A DNA stretch of 64,000 bases from CAZDBA01 sp965224765 (GTDB lineage Bacteria > Planctomycetota > Planctomycetia > Pirellulales > Pirellulaceae): contig CBDDAC010000015.1 in assembly GCA_965224765.1 (NCBI GenBank), positions 1 through 64,000 of the forward strand, in the 5' to 3' direction. A program made the position numbers and the translations under genes. Below, piece after piece: positions 45,036-53,621 of the stretch. A model generated the notes under the pieces. That model worked only from the letters and a program-made list of their open reading frames with translations. It did no database searches and was not told where the DNA came from. The stretch's first letter is position 1; the number at the start of each line of letters is the position of its first letter.

Positions 45036-46061
45036 CTATTGCGCTGATGTCTTAAAACCATTTGGACCGCCAGAAATAGGCCGGCCTTCGTCAAGAGGCC
45101 AGCTGGCGATCTGAAATCCTCGCTGGTGTAGCTCCTTTTTCAGCATCATAAAATCATTGTAACTATCCGGATAGACCCAAATGGAAACAGTCGTTCTTTC
45201 TGGCCTTCGATCCGCCAATCGTCTGGAAAAAATACCGTCTGGGTGCAAAGCTTGCCCCAATGCTTCCCCTTGGCCCTGATCCGTCGGAAGAATAACGAAA
45301 TGATCGAATTCAATCGCACTCCCCCGAACTACCCCATTCCTCGCATTTCGCGTCACTTGCTTTTTTCGAAGTTCATATTGCAGTCGATACCCATCAATGG
45401 GTCCAACCGTTTCGATCGCCTGATCGGAGTTTGACAGGTTCTCCGCAACCACTTTCCACTGAGATTTCATCTCGTCAATCAATGGTTGCATGGGTACGAA
45501 GGAAATTTTGCCTTGTGACAGTCGAAAGTGAATTTCGTCGGTAAAAACCGTCTTCACAATGGGTGTGGGAAAATGTTCGATGGTTTCCACGCGAGTCACT
45601 TCTTCATGCTGCCAGGCATTCATTGTCGAATGCACTTGGGTCAATTGCTGTTTGAGCGCATCGATCGTTGTCTTCCGCACCAATACTTCTTTTTGAAGGT
45701 CATCCCAATCCTGGGTTCTCCTTTCTATTTCCCGCCTTGCCATTTCCAATTGCATCATTTTGGCATGGCGTTCATCGGCCAGACTTTTAGTCAGAAACTT
45801 TTCGTCGCTGATGTCTTTTTCAAGTTGGTGATTATCGACTGTCATCCGATAGGCTTGCTGCTCCAGATGCTCCAGTTCTTTCTCTTGGTCAACCAATTGC
45901 TGATCAAGATCTTCTGTAGAAACCACTTCCTTTTTGAACGAGGTCGCTTGAGCTCCAACGACAACGACCAGGATGATCAAAATCCCAACGAGATTGGCCA
46001 CGATATCCAGAAAGGAATCCTGTCCGCCAATCATTTCAGAGGAGTTCATTTTGCGACGCAT
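45036..46061 (-). CDS. ExbD/MotB-like membrane protein with coiled coil (third gene of operon)
   Basis: The 341-residue product has one N-terminal span (FLDIVANLVGILIILVVVVG), preceded by the short acidic/polar entry typical of ExbD/TolR/MotB proteins, with an aspartate just ahead of the span. A long coiled coil follows (~residues 50-150, DQQLVDQEKELEHLEQQAYR). A C-terminal globular domain of ~150 residues ends RGFQIASWPLDEGRPISGG. It is larger than ExbD (about 140 residues) and lacks a recognisable OmpA-like peptidoglycan-binding motif. It follows the 520-residue relative by 15 bp and is cotranscribed with the TolQ-like gene. It is probably the force-transmitting stator partner. Confidence 0.75.
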   Translation of the reverse strand: MRRKMNSSEMIGGQDSFLDIVANLVGILIILVVVVGAQATSFKKEVVSTEDLDQQLVDQEKELEHLEQQAYRMTVDNHQLEKDISDEKFLTKSLADERHAKMMQLEMARREIERRTQDWDDLQKEVLVRKTTIDALKQQLTQVHSTMNAWQHEEVTRVETIEHFPTPIVKTVFTDEIHFRLSQGKISFVPMQPLIDEMKSQWKVVAENLSNSDQAIETVGPIDGYRLQYELRKKQVTRNARNGVVRGSAIEFDHFVILPTDQGQGEALGQALHPDGIFSRRLADRRPERTTVSIWVYPDSYNDFMMLKKELHQRGFQIASWPLDEGRPISGGPNGFKTSAQ

Positions 46062-46076
46062 GAATTCATAGTCCGA

Positions 46077-47639
46077 TCAAGGTGTTTCAGAAAACTTGAG
46101 GTCCAATCCACTGCCTTCCAACAAAACTGCCAGATCGCGAGCTCGTTGCATCCCGTCGCGAGTGACTCGAAACCTTAGTTCCGGTTTCCAGTATCCCCCG
46201 GTACCAGCAAATCCCCACGATTCGATTTTTTGCCAGACTTCATTCACGAGCGGATCGACGGCCTCGGCTGTTTCCCCATTCAGGGCCAGCACTTTGGGTT
46301 GATCGTCAAGACTTGTCCCAGAGGCAATCACCAGCTGATCAGCGGAGCAAGTAATCGTAATTGGGCGGCGGTAGATTGTGCCGCCTCGTGTACGACTTGG
46401 TAGCGCCCAATCCTGGCCTTTATTTTGGGCAACGGACTCCAACGAATTACCCGAGGCCGACCCGCCCTCTGCACCGGCGGCCCGGCTTTGTTGTTGTTGT
46501 GCCGTTTGTTCAGACGGTTGAGACTGACTAGAAACGGTTCTGCGGCCCCCATTGGGATCGGTTCCTGTCTGCCCCGACCAATTCGACGTCTGGCGGGCGC
46601 GACCTTCTCCCAAAGCTGCATTGGAAACAAAACCACCGTTGGCATGATCTACGCTCAGCCCTGTATATTGCGAATCCTTGTTCAAGCCTCCGCGGTTGCC
46701 ACCCAACCCGTTGCCTTCAGACATGGCGATGGCACTTCGGCGATCCTGGCGTCTCTGCGCTTCGGAAATCGCCAATTGAATTTCTTGCTCCAACTGGCTA
46801 TCGCGCGTCCCGAAGTCCAACTCTAGATCATCTGTAATGAGTTCATACCCAAACTCATCATCCCAACTTTGAATCGCATGCCTTGCCAACGCGTAAGCCT
46901 TGGCTCCACTTGGCCGAACGATTAACAATGGGTATGCGTCACCTTCGCTTCCAGCCAATTGATGTTCATCCCAATAATTGCGAACTGCGATCATTGCGGC
47001 GTCCAGTGGATTGCCCACTTCGACCGGCGGCAGGAAATCCCGCAACAGAAATGTGATCCCATGAGGTTGGATCACCAGGCGATCATCAACGCACTCGATA
47101 TAGATTGGACGTCGATTCGTTACGCCTGCTGCAGTGGTTGGCACGATCGAGTAAACCACCTGCTCCACCGGCTTTTGTTTTTCTAAATGTTCAAGCTGTT
47201 CACGCCCAGCCAAAATTTGCTGCTTCAAATTGGCTTCTTCTGCTTCGAGTTGGACGAGAACCTCTGGGGCGACATTAGGTTGTTGCTCAAGCTGTTGAAG
47301 TTGATTCGCCAAAAGACGAGCATCGTTCTCGATCTCCTTCAGGCTGTTCTGTAGATGAGCGCGTGTTTCCCTGGCGGCCTTCAATCGCTCAACAACATCT
47401 GGCCGAAAGTCGGCAAGCCCATCCACTCGAAATTCATTTTCTTCGATGGCAAAGCGAACTTCCTTGAGTTCCGCGGCCTTTTTGTCTAGGACTTCTGCAG
47501 TTTCCTTGCGAACACTTCGGTCAGCCGCATGCACCGCCACGACCAGCAACGCCACCAGAACTCCCATGGTGCAGATTAGAACGGCAAGAAAGGGAAACAG
47601 CGTTACCGCGTAGGCATTATTGGAACGTCGTGATCTCAT
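46077..47639 (-). CDS. ExbD-like membrane protein with coiled coil (second gene of operon)
   Basis: The 520-residue product has one span (FPFLAVLICTMGVLVALLVV) near the N-terminus, then a coiled coil (LVQLEAEEANLKQQILAGRE). Two copies of a similar outside domain follow: one with RPIYIECVDDRLVIQPHGIT, another with RPITITCSADQLVIASGTSL. They are separated by a low-complexity linker rich in Gln, Gly and Ser. Each domain resembles the single one in the next gene product, so a duplicated periplasmic module is inferred. The ATG overlaps the stop of the TolQ-like gene (ATGA at 47636-47639), which indicates translational coupling. Confidence 0.72.
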   Translation of the reverse strand: MRSRRSNNAYAVTLFPFLAVLICTMGVLVALLVVAVHAADRSVRKETAEVLDKKAAELKEVRFAIEENEFRVDGLADFRPDVVERLKAARETRAHLQNSLKEIENDARLLANQLQQLEQQPNVAPEVLVQLEAEEANLKQQILAGREQLEHLEKQKPVEQVVYSIVPTTAAGVTNRRPIYIECVDDRLVIQPHGITFLLRDFLPPVEVGNPLDAAMIAVRNYWDEHQLAGSEGDAYPLLIVRPSGAKAYALARHAIQSWDDEFGYELITDDLELDFGTRDSQLEQEIQLAISEAQRRQDRRSAIAMSEGNGLGGNRGGLNKDSQYTGLSVDHANGGFVSNAALGEGRARQTSNWSGQTGTDPNGGRRTVSSQSQPSEQTAQQQQSRAAGAEGGSASGNSLESVAQNKGQDWALPSRTRGGTIYRRPITITCSADQLVIASGTSLDDQPKVLALNGETAEAVDPLVNEVWQKIESWGFAGTGGYWKPELRFRVTRDGMQRARDLAVLLEGSGLDLKFSETP

Positions 47640-49039
47640 GCAGCACGCGAGGTACCTTCCGCGATTCGAACATCAAATGGGACAACTGGCGGCGCCGAAG
47701 AAGCGGGGTCAGTTGTTGCCGAATCGATGATCTTTTTACCCAGCTTTCGATTCAAATCGAAGATCACGCTGTTCAGACTGGAAAGCGTCGCTTCCAAACG
47801 CCCCGTGGAAGTCAACGCATCGAGATTCCGATTGAGCGCGGTCTGATACTGTCCCAAATTCTCAAGCTGCTGAAACAGCGATTGAATCAACTGAGTGTGC
47901 TCTTGAAGTGATTCCTGCTGTTGCGAAAGTTGCCGGGCCGTATCACTCATCGTAATCTGCCATTGTTCCCATCGAGTTGCCAAAGACTCATCCGCTTTTC
48001 CAATCGCCTGAGAAAGTAAATGAGCCATGTTCGTCATGGCTTCGTCCATGACAATACCCAAATTCTGTCGAATCGATTCGTGGGTTTGGTGGTTGGAAGC
48101 CATCCAGGCTTCCTCCGCCTGATCAATCGAGCCACGCCACAAATCCACTTGTTTCTGAACGACTTCGTGCGTCGCCGCCAAAACCCCACGCCCTATCCGC
48201 TCTACCGTTTGGACTGCCGAATCAGGCTTGGCAGTGAAATCAAACTGACTGGAAACTTCTCTTCGGGCTCGCAATTCGACATGGTCAAGCAACTGAACTT
48301 CAAAGCGTTCAACCACAAACGCGCAGAACATCAAAACGATTGACAGGGTCAGTGCCAGAGCTGTGGTGTCGAACGCGACGTAAAGACTGGCTTGCAATCC
48401 GCCCATCACCTCCGACAGTTCTTGGTCAGCACCGATACTCAATCCGCCCAGTGCTTGAGAGATTCCCAGGACGGTCCCTAGAAACCCTAGCATGGGCATC
48501 GCCCAAATCATGATGCGAACAAGCGACAACCCTTGTTGCTGTGTGTGATGATCGTTCTCGGCAAGATACTTCAACTCTTCTTCGACGTTGGATGCCGATC
48601 CGGTGCGATCAACATACTCAATCGCCGACGCCAAACGCTTGACTAGATAGTGATCTTGAACTCGATTAGGTAGCGAACTCAGGAAGTTCATACATGAGTC
48701 ATCATTTGTATCGGTTTCCGCTGTTTGTTCCTGTTTGTCGTTTTTTGGGAAAGGAAGCTTGATCCTCGGTTCCCAGCGAAACTGATCAAAAAGATTGAGC
48801 CCAATGAGCAGCAAAGATGCTCCGCCGACAAAGAACATTGCAGTGGTCAGCTTGGAGATCGGATGACCAGTCAGATATCTCAGAATTTGATCGTTGGCTA
48901 CCCAGCCGGTCTGTATCGCGGCATACAGGCCCATATACAACATGGCTCCGATCGCCAGTGGGATCACCAGCGAGGGCAGTACAGATATCCAGCTTGTTGA
49001 GCGTTTCACGATTGCTTCCGGGCACAAAATGAATTGCAT
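47636..49039 (-). CDS. TolQ/ExbB/MotA-like proton channel (first gene of operon)
   Basis: The 467-residue product has two N-terminal spans (LPSLVIPLAIGAMLYMGLYA, ISKLTTAMFFVGGASLLLIG). A conserved MotA/TolQ/ExbB core follows with MIWAMPMLGFLGTVLGISQA and LYVAFDTTALALTLSIVLMF. A long cytoplasmic coiled-coil tail (~residues 270-440, such as LSQQQESLQEHTQLIQSLFQ) is unusual for the family, whose members are about 230 residues. It should conduct protons and power the two ExbD-like partners downstream. No flagellar or Ton genes are nearby, so the cargo of the machine is unknown. Confidence 0.88.
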   Translation of the reverse strand: MQFILCPEAIVKRSTSWISVLPSLVIPLAIGAMLYMGLYAAIQTGWVANDQILRYLTGHPISKLTTAMFFVGGASLLLIGLNLFDQFRWEPRIKLPFPKNDKQEQTAETDTNDDSCMNFLSSLPNRVQDHYLVKRLASAIEYVDRTGSASNVEEELKYLAENDHHTQQQGLSLVRIMIWAMPMLGFLGTVLGISQALGGLSIGADQELSEVMGGLQASLYVAFDTTALALTLSIVLMFCAFVVERFEVQLLDHVELRARREVSSQFDFTAKPDSAVQTVERIGRGVLAATHEVVQKQVDLWRGSIDQAEEAWMASNHQTHESIRQNLGIVMDEAMTNMAHLLSQAIGKADESLATRWEQWQITMSDTARQLSQQQESLQEHTQLIQSLFQQLENLGQYQTALNRNLDALTSTGRLEATLSSLNSVIFDLNRKLGKKIIDSATTDPASSAPPVVPFDVRIAEGTSRAA

Positions 49040-49524
49040 TAGTGGGTGCGGAGATTCTCCACATCACCGCACAATCGTAGTTATCGGCTAATGCCGCCTA
49101 AGCAAAACAGTTTTTGCAGAAGGATTTATCTTTAATTTCGTTATAGTTTACCTAGTAAGAATAGATCACAAAGTTGTCAGAATTTACCAAAGAGATGGGT
49201 AACATCTTCCGATATCTACTTGTGTTGACAAATCATCATGCGGACTTGCACGCATGCGAAATTCCCGGGGGGGTAAAGCCCGAATCAGTTGGAAACAACG
49301 GTTCGGGCTTATTTTTTTGCGCACACCGCACGCACTGGGAAAACCCAGTGTTCTGACCGCTTCTAATTGCACCCGATGTGCAGACTCTTTGAAGCGACCA
49401 GTCCACCCCATACCATGGTTCGACGAAACCGATCGGTGTAAACTGCTTCCAGATTGGGTATCCGCTAGACAGAGCGGGCGATCATTTCACATCAAAACAA
49501 CTGCCGACACTTGCTAGCGACCTT
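49040..49524 (+). other. 485-bp gap containing a strong terminator but no gene
   Basis: No coding frame is supported. A strong hairpin with a T run lies at 49276-49318 with no gene upstream of it on the same strand, so the preceding ~100-150 bp might encode a small RNA (see findings). The stretch also holds the promoters of the minus-strand TolQ operon and of the UbiA gene. Confidence 0.5.
49276..49318 (+). terminator. Rho-independent terminator with no upstream gene
   Basis: The arms AAGCCCGAA (49276-49284) and TTCGGGCTT (49302-49310) form a hairpin with a 17-base loop, followed by ATTTTTTT. It is oriented for plus-strand transcripts although the nearest upstream plus-strand gene is rpmB. 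Confidence 0.85.
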
Positions 49525-50505
49525 ATGAATGAGCCAGCTGCCCCAACGCCGACCTGGCTTGCATGGTTGAGACTTGCGCGAGTCTCGGCATTGCCTTCGG
49601 CCCTTTCCAATATCTTGATGGGGTATTTGCTGATCAATTCGTCATGGCAACCCAGGACGAGCCTGTGGTTACTGTTGCTGGCGAGTGCCAGTCTTTATTC
49701 GGCAGGCATGATTTTAAATGACTTCTTTGATCGAAAAATTGATCTGAAAAACAGCCCGAATCGCCCAATTCCTTCGGGGCGAATATCTGCAGGCGCCGCT
49801 TTGTCCGTCGGCCTGATTCTACTCGGATTGGGAATCGCATTGGCGGGAATCGCTGGCGCGACGACAAGTAGCGGAATCTCTAAACCACTGATCATTTCAT
49901 CAATCCTTGCCTTAACCATTCTTCTTTACGACTGGATACTCAAAAAAACGTTTATCGCCCCCTTGTTGATGGGTCTGTGCCGTTCTCTCAATGTTTTGCT
50001 GGGGGCGAGTGTTTTTGGCGACGAGATCATTGTCCATGGAGCGGATCCTGCCCTCGGTTTCAACATGCTTATCCTTTGGGTCGCTGGTTCCATCGGAATC
50101 TACGTGACCGGCCTGACGGTTTTCGCTCGAGATGAACGCCGAGTCAGCTTGCGATGGAAACTGATTTTGGGCCTTTTGATCATGGGCATAGGATTCGCCG
50201 GCCTGGCCTTGATTCCCGAACAGGCAGAACCCTTGTCACAGATCAATCGCGTCCATCTCGCTGGCATGTTTAGTATCTTGATTCTTTTGGTAGCCGTAGT
50301 CATCGTTCGAAGTGCGGGCTTTGCTATTTGGACGACGAGCCCCGTACACATTCAGTCAACCGTAATTACCTCACTTCGCAGCCTGATCATTTTTGATGCG
50401 TGCATCGTTTTCCTTTTTCGGTTGGGAGAAGTCAGTTATCCACTCACCGTCATATCGCTGCTTGGAGTTTCTCTTGTAATCGGCTTGAGAATTCGTTCAA
50501 CCTAA
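49525..50505 (+). CDS. UbiA-family prenyltransferase (EboC-like)
   Basis: This membrane enzyme of 326 residues has about eight or nine spans. The first aspartate-rich motif, where prenyl diphosphate and magnesium bind, is MILNDFFDRKIDLKNSPNRP. The second is weaker (ILLYDWILKKTFIAPLLMGL). The short polar start (MNEPAAPTPTWLAWLRLARV) is common in the UbiA subgroup that lies in ebo clusters. The two genes after it, a TIM-barrel isomerase and an alkaline-phosphatase-like protein, match eboE and eboF in order. A ubiquinone or menaquinone role is less likely because no quinone genes are near. Confidence 0.85.
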   Translation: MNEPAAPTPTWLAWLRLARVSALPSALSNILMGYLLINSSWQPRTSLWLLLLASASLYSAGMILNDFFDRKIDLKNSPNRPIPSGRISAGAALSVGLILLGLGIALAGIAGATTSSGISKPLIISSILALTILLYDWILKKTFIAPLLMGLCRSLNVLLGASVFGDEIIVHGADPALGFNMLILWVAGSIGIYVTGLTVFARDERRVSLRWKLILGLLIMGIGFAGLALIPEQAEPLSQINRVHLAGMFSILILLVAVVIVRSAGFAIWTTSPVHIQSTVITSLRSLIIFDACIVFLFRLGEVSYPLTVISLLGVSLVIGLRIRST

Positions 50506-50703
50506 GGTTCTTTGAACGTAGCCGTTTCGATATGCAGTGACCTGAAAACGTCAGTGCGAACTATCAACAAAAAGAGAACTCACAATGAAGAATCCTTGAA
50601 TGCGAAGCAACATACAGCATGACGCCTCCCGAATCCCCTAAGCAGCCTTGCTTTTTGAGCACAACCGTTCATGATGAATTGCTTCTGGAACAGATGATCG
50701 GAA

Positions 50704-51558
50704 TTGCAATTGAGACTTGGCTACAACACTAACGGACTTGCACACCACGACCCAATCGAAGCCATCGAGCTATTGGCAGAAACGGGTTTCAAAAGCGTGG
50801 CACTGACAATCGATCACGGCTGGCTGAGCCCAAAGGATTCTCGTAGCCCGGCCCAACTTGAGAAAATCAAGGCAACGCTTGACCAACATCAAATTTCCAG
50901 TGTCGTAGAAACTGGTGCCAGGTTTTTGCTTTCGCCACGCTACAAACATTTCCCGACGCTGATGGAAACTGATCCGACGCTGGTTCAGCAACGAATCGAC
51001 TTTCTCAAATACTGTATCGATACCGCGGTAGTACTCGGTAGTGACTGCGTCTCGATATGGTCCGGAAAAAAGCCGCAAGAGTTGGACAACGTCCAAGCCA
51101 TGGATCACCTGGCTCGGTCCCTGGAATCACTGCTTGCCTACGCGGAAGAACAATCCATGGACATTGGGTTCGAACCAGAACCAGGAATGTTGATCGACAC
51201 GACAGGACGGTTTGAACGGCTGCTGCATTTGGTCGATTCTCCACGACTAAAAATGACAATGGATATCGGACATCTTTTTTGCTTGAACGAAGTTCCGATT
51301 GCAGGTTACATCGAAAAATGGGCTGATCGGCTGGTCAACATCCACATCGAAGACATGCAGGTTGGAGTCCACGAACATCTGATGTTTGGCGAAGGGCAAA
51401 TCCGATTCCCTCCGGTCATCGAATCGTTGGCGACTGCCGGTTACCGCGGTGGGGTACATGTGGAACTTAGCCGACATAGTTACAATGCAGCTGAAATTCT
51501 TCAACGTTCGTATGATTTCTTGAATCCGATCCTTCAAGACGCGTTAACCTCGCCTTAG
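50704..51558 (+). CDS. Sugar-phosphate isomerase/epimerase-like TIM-barrel protein (EboE-like position)
   Basis: The 284-residue product is an AP-endonuclease-2/xylose-isomerase-type TIM barrel. Strand and metal motifs are visible: LGYNTNGLAHHDPIEAIELL, GSDCVSIWSGKKP, MDIGFEPEPGMLIDT with the metal glutamate, LKMTMDIGHLFCLNE with Asp and His, VNIHIEDMQ and GGVHVELSRHSY. The start is a TTG at 50704, forced by an in-frame stop just upstream. It lies between the UbiA and phosphatase genes. EboE proteins I know of are longer, so the assignment rests on context more than sequence. Confidence 0.82.
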   Translation: MQLRLGYNTNGLAHHDPIEAIELLAETGFKSVALTIDHGWLSPKDSRSPAQLEKIKATLDQHQISSVVETGARFLLSPRYKHFPTLMETDPTLVQQRIDFLKYCIDTAVVLGSDCVSIWSGKKPQELDNVQAMDHLARSLESLLAYAEEQSMDIGFEPEPGMLIDTTGRFERLLHLVDSPRLKMTMDIGHLFCLNEVPIAGYIEKWADRLVNIHIEDMQVGVHEHLMFGEGQIRFPPVIESLATAGYRGGVHVELSRHSYNAAEILQRSYDFLNPILQDALTSP

Positions 51559-51652
51559 TGTAAATTGCACCCTAGGCATGACGTTCCGCTGTCAGGGATA
51601 TAGATGAACCGAAGAACTATTTGCTACACCTACGCGAAAAACGTTTTATCTC

Positions 51653-52975
51653 ATGTCAAAGCATCTGATTTTTCTCACCATTCCTGCGCTTCGAAACTCT
51701 GACCTTGCTCACATGCCGAATCTAAGTCGGCTTTTTGAGGATGGTGAAACTCGCCGAATCAATCACAGCTTTCCAGCGGTAACCTGGCCCTCACAAGCCG
51801 CAGTATTGACGGGAAAACTCCCTGATCAAACAGGCGTGACTGCTAACGGATTTTACTGGCGTCAAAACCATCAGGTTGAAATGTGGACTGCGTGGAACGA
51901 AGTTATTCAGGCACCACAACTTTGGGACAGCCTACGAGAAATCGATCCGAATCTTACCTCGCTGGCCTGGTTTCCGATGCTCAGCAAAGGCTGTTCAGCG
52001 GATTACGTTTGCATGCCTGCCCCCATCCACCAACCCGATGGAAGTGAAGACCTTTGGTGCCACACAAAACCCCAGGAGTTTTACGGTGAGTTGCTTGAAC
52101 AATTTGAGCACTTTCCGCTGAAACACTTCTGGGGGCCTCTTGCCAATATCCTGGCAACCCGATGGATCGCCGACAGTGCCGTCGCTGCTACCAAAAAGTT
52201 CCATCCCAATTTTTCATATATCTATTTCCCGCATCTCGACTATGCCGCTCAAAAAGATGGGCCGGACAGCCCAGCGGCGATAAAAGCCGTGACAGAGTTA
52301 GACGATTTGATTGGTCAATTCGCCAGCGACATTAAATCCGCGATTCCTGAACAGACCGTCGACTGGATTGTCGCCAGTGAATACACCATCACGCCTGTCG
52401 ATCATGTGACTTACCCGAACCGAATACTTCGCGACGCCGGCCTGCTCTCTGTAAAACAAACAGAACATGGCGAACTGATTGATTTTGAGAACAGCGCAGC
52501 TTGGGCTCTGGTTGACCACCAGTTTTCTCACGTCTATGTGCAGAACGCCGACGCCAGCGTAATCGAGCAGATCACTCGCCTATTCGATGACCATGTTGGC
52601 ATCGGCGAAATCTATGCGATGGAAGATCGACAAAAAATCGGCATGGACCACGAAAGAGCAGGGGAAATCATTTTGCTCTCTACTAAAAACAGCTGGCAAG
52701 CCTATTACTGGTGGAACGACGACAACCTCGCGCCCAAGTTTGCGAGAACCGTTGATATTCACCAGAAACCAGGCTATGACCCCGTCGAACTTCACATCGA
52801 CATGGCAACCAAATCGATCCCTTTGGACGCCACTTTGATCAAGGGCTCCCATGGATTGCCATCAACTGACGATGACCAAATGGGCGTTTTCTTATCCACC
52901 ACGACTTTGGATGCTCCTCAAGAAGTATCAGACACCAAGCTATACGAAATCGTTCTGGACCATTTCCGTGACTGA
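51653..52975 (+). CDS. Alkaline-phosphatase-superfamily phosphodiesterase/pyrophosphatase (EboF-like)
   Basis: The 440-residue product has the type I phosphodiesterase/nucleotide pyrophosphatase pattern. The nucleophile threonine lies in HSFPAVTWPSQAAVLTGKLP near residue 45, and metal residues appear in YFPHLDYAAQKDGPDS and IKGSHGLPSTDD. No signal peptide is present, so it appears cytoplasmic. The start at 51653 gives MSKHLIFLTIPALRNSDLAH. It shares the likely operon with the UbiA and TIM-barrel genes and overlaps the formyltetrahydrofolate ligase gene downstream. Confidence 0.85.
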   Translation: MSKHLIFLTIPALRNSDLAHMPNLSRLFEDGETRRINHSFPAVTWPSQAAVLTGKLPDQTGVTANGFYWRQNHQVEMWTAWNEVIQAPQLWDSLREIDPNLTSLAWFPMLSKGCSADYVCMPAPIHQPDGSEDLWCHTKPQEFYGELLEQFEHFPLKHFWGPLANILATRWIADSAVAATKKFHPNFSYIYFPHLDYAAQKDGPDSPAAIKAVTELDDLIGQFASDIKSAIPEQTVDWIVASEYTITPVDHVTYPNRILRDAGLLSVKQTEHGELIDFENSAAWALVDHQFSHVYVQNADASVIEQITRLFDDHVGIGEIYAMEDRQKIGMDHERAGEIILLSTKNSWQAYYWWNDDNLAPKFARTVDIHQKPGYDPVELHIDMATKSIPLDATLIKGSHGLPSTDDDQMGVFLSTTTLDAPQEVSDTKLYEIVLDHFRD

Positions 52976-53540
52976 GCTCAACAAAAGCGATTTTCGCCAA
53001 CACGCCTTTCAAGTTCGCAACAGTATCAAGAACCGATCTCGCAAGTCGGCGAACATTCGAGCAAGGCTTGCGGGGCACGCTAAATTCCAAGCGGCAAAGC
53101 ACGTCCTGATCTACGTCAGCATGCGCAGCGAGGTCGTCACTCATCAAATTATCGACGACTTGCTGGCAACCAACGAAAAGAATGTCTACATCCCTTACTG
53201 CGATGGAGATATGCTTCAGATTTTTGCACTTCGCGACTGGGACCAACTCGAACGTAAATCTTTCGGGGTACTGGAACCCAAGGATGAATTCCTCCATTCG
53301 ACCGACGTAAAAAACTATCCAATCGAAATAACGATTGTCCCTGGGGTCGCTTTTGATCGGGGACTCAACCGGGTCGGCTACGGGAAAGGATATTACGACA
53401 AGCTGTTTTCTCAGACGCTTCCCGATTCATATCGATTGGCTATCGCGTTTACCGAACAGGTCTTCGAAAACGTTCCCAACAGCGCCTTGGATGTTCCGAT
53501 GCACGAGATTCTTACCGAAGCTGGAAGTGTACTTCCCTAG
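52968..53540 (+). CDS. 5-formyltetrahydrofolate cyclo-ligase family protein
   Basis: The enzyme converts 5-formyl- to 5,10-methenyl-tetrahydrofolate with ATP. The 190-residue protein has an N-terminal basic helix (FRQHAFQVRNSIKNRSRKSA), VLIYVSMRSEVVTHQIIDDL and the family signature VPGVAFDRGLNRVGYGKGYY. The GTG start at 52968 overlaps the phosphatase stop by 8 bp, which indicates coupling. The frame open to 52851 lies inside the phosphatase gene and is not used. The link to the upstream ebo-like genes may be only positional. Confidence 0.92.
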   Translation: MTELNKSDFRQHAFQVRNSIKNRSRKSANIRARLAGHAKFQAAKHVLIYVSMRSEVVTHQIIDDLLATNEKNVYIPYCDGDMLQIFALRDWDQLERKSFGVLEPKDEFLHSTDVKNYPIEITIVPGVAFDRGLNRVGYGKGYYDKLFSQTLPDSYRLAIAFTEQVFENVPNSALDVPMHEILTEAGSVLP

Positions 53541-53560
53541 CGGCCAGGAGTCGCCGGCCT

Positions 53561-53605
53561 TTCTGGGAGGTTAACGCTCCCGCCGAGACCTACGTTATCA
53601 ATTCC
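53561..53605. repeat. Dispersed repeat, family C
   Basis: The stretch CTGGGAGGTTAACGCTCC then CGCCGAGACCTACGTTAT resembles CGGGAGGTCAAGGCTCC then GGCCGAGACCAACACCTTAT at 60758-60794. A more distant match, GGGAGGGTCGGGAGCGCCGC, lies at 27771. It sits in the gap between convergent genes. Confidence 0.55.
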
Positions 53606-53621
53606 GATGCAGAACTTTCTG

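Noticed and set aside
45528..46178. 216-residue plus-strand frame opposite the ExbD-like gene
   Set aside because: Rich in Phe and His as expected from the complement of a coiled-coil gene; no motif and no ribosome site.
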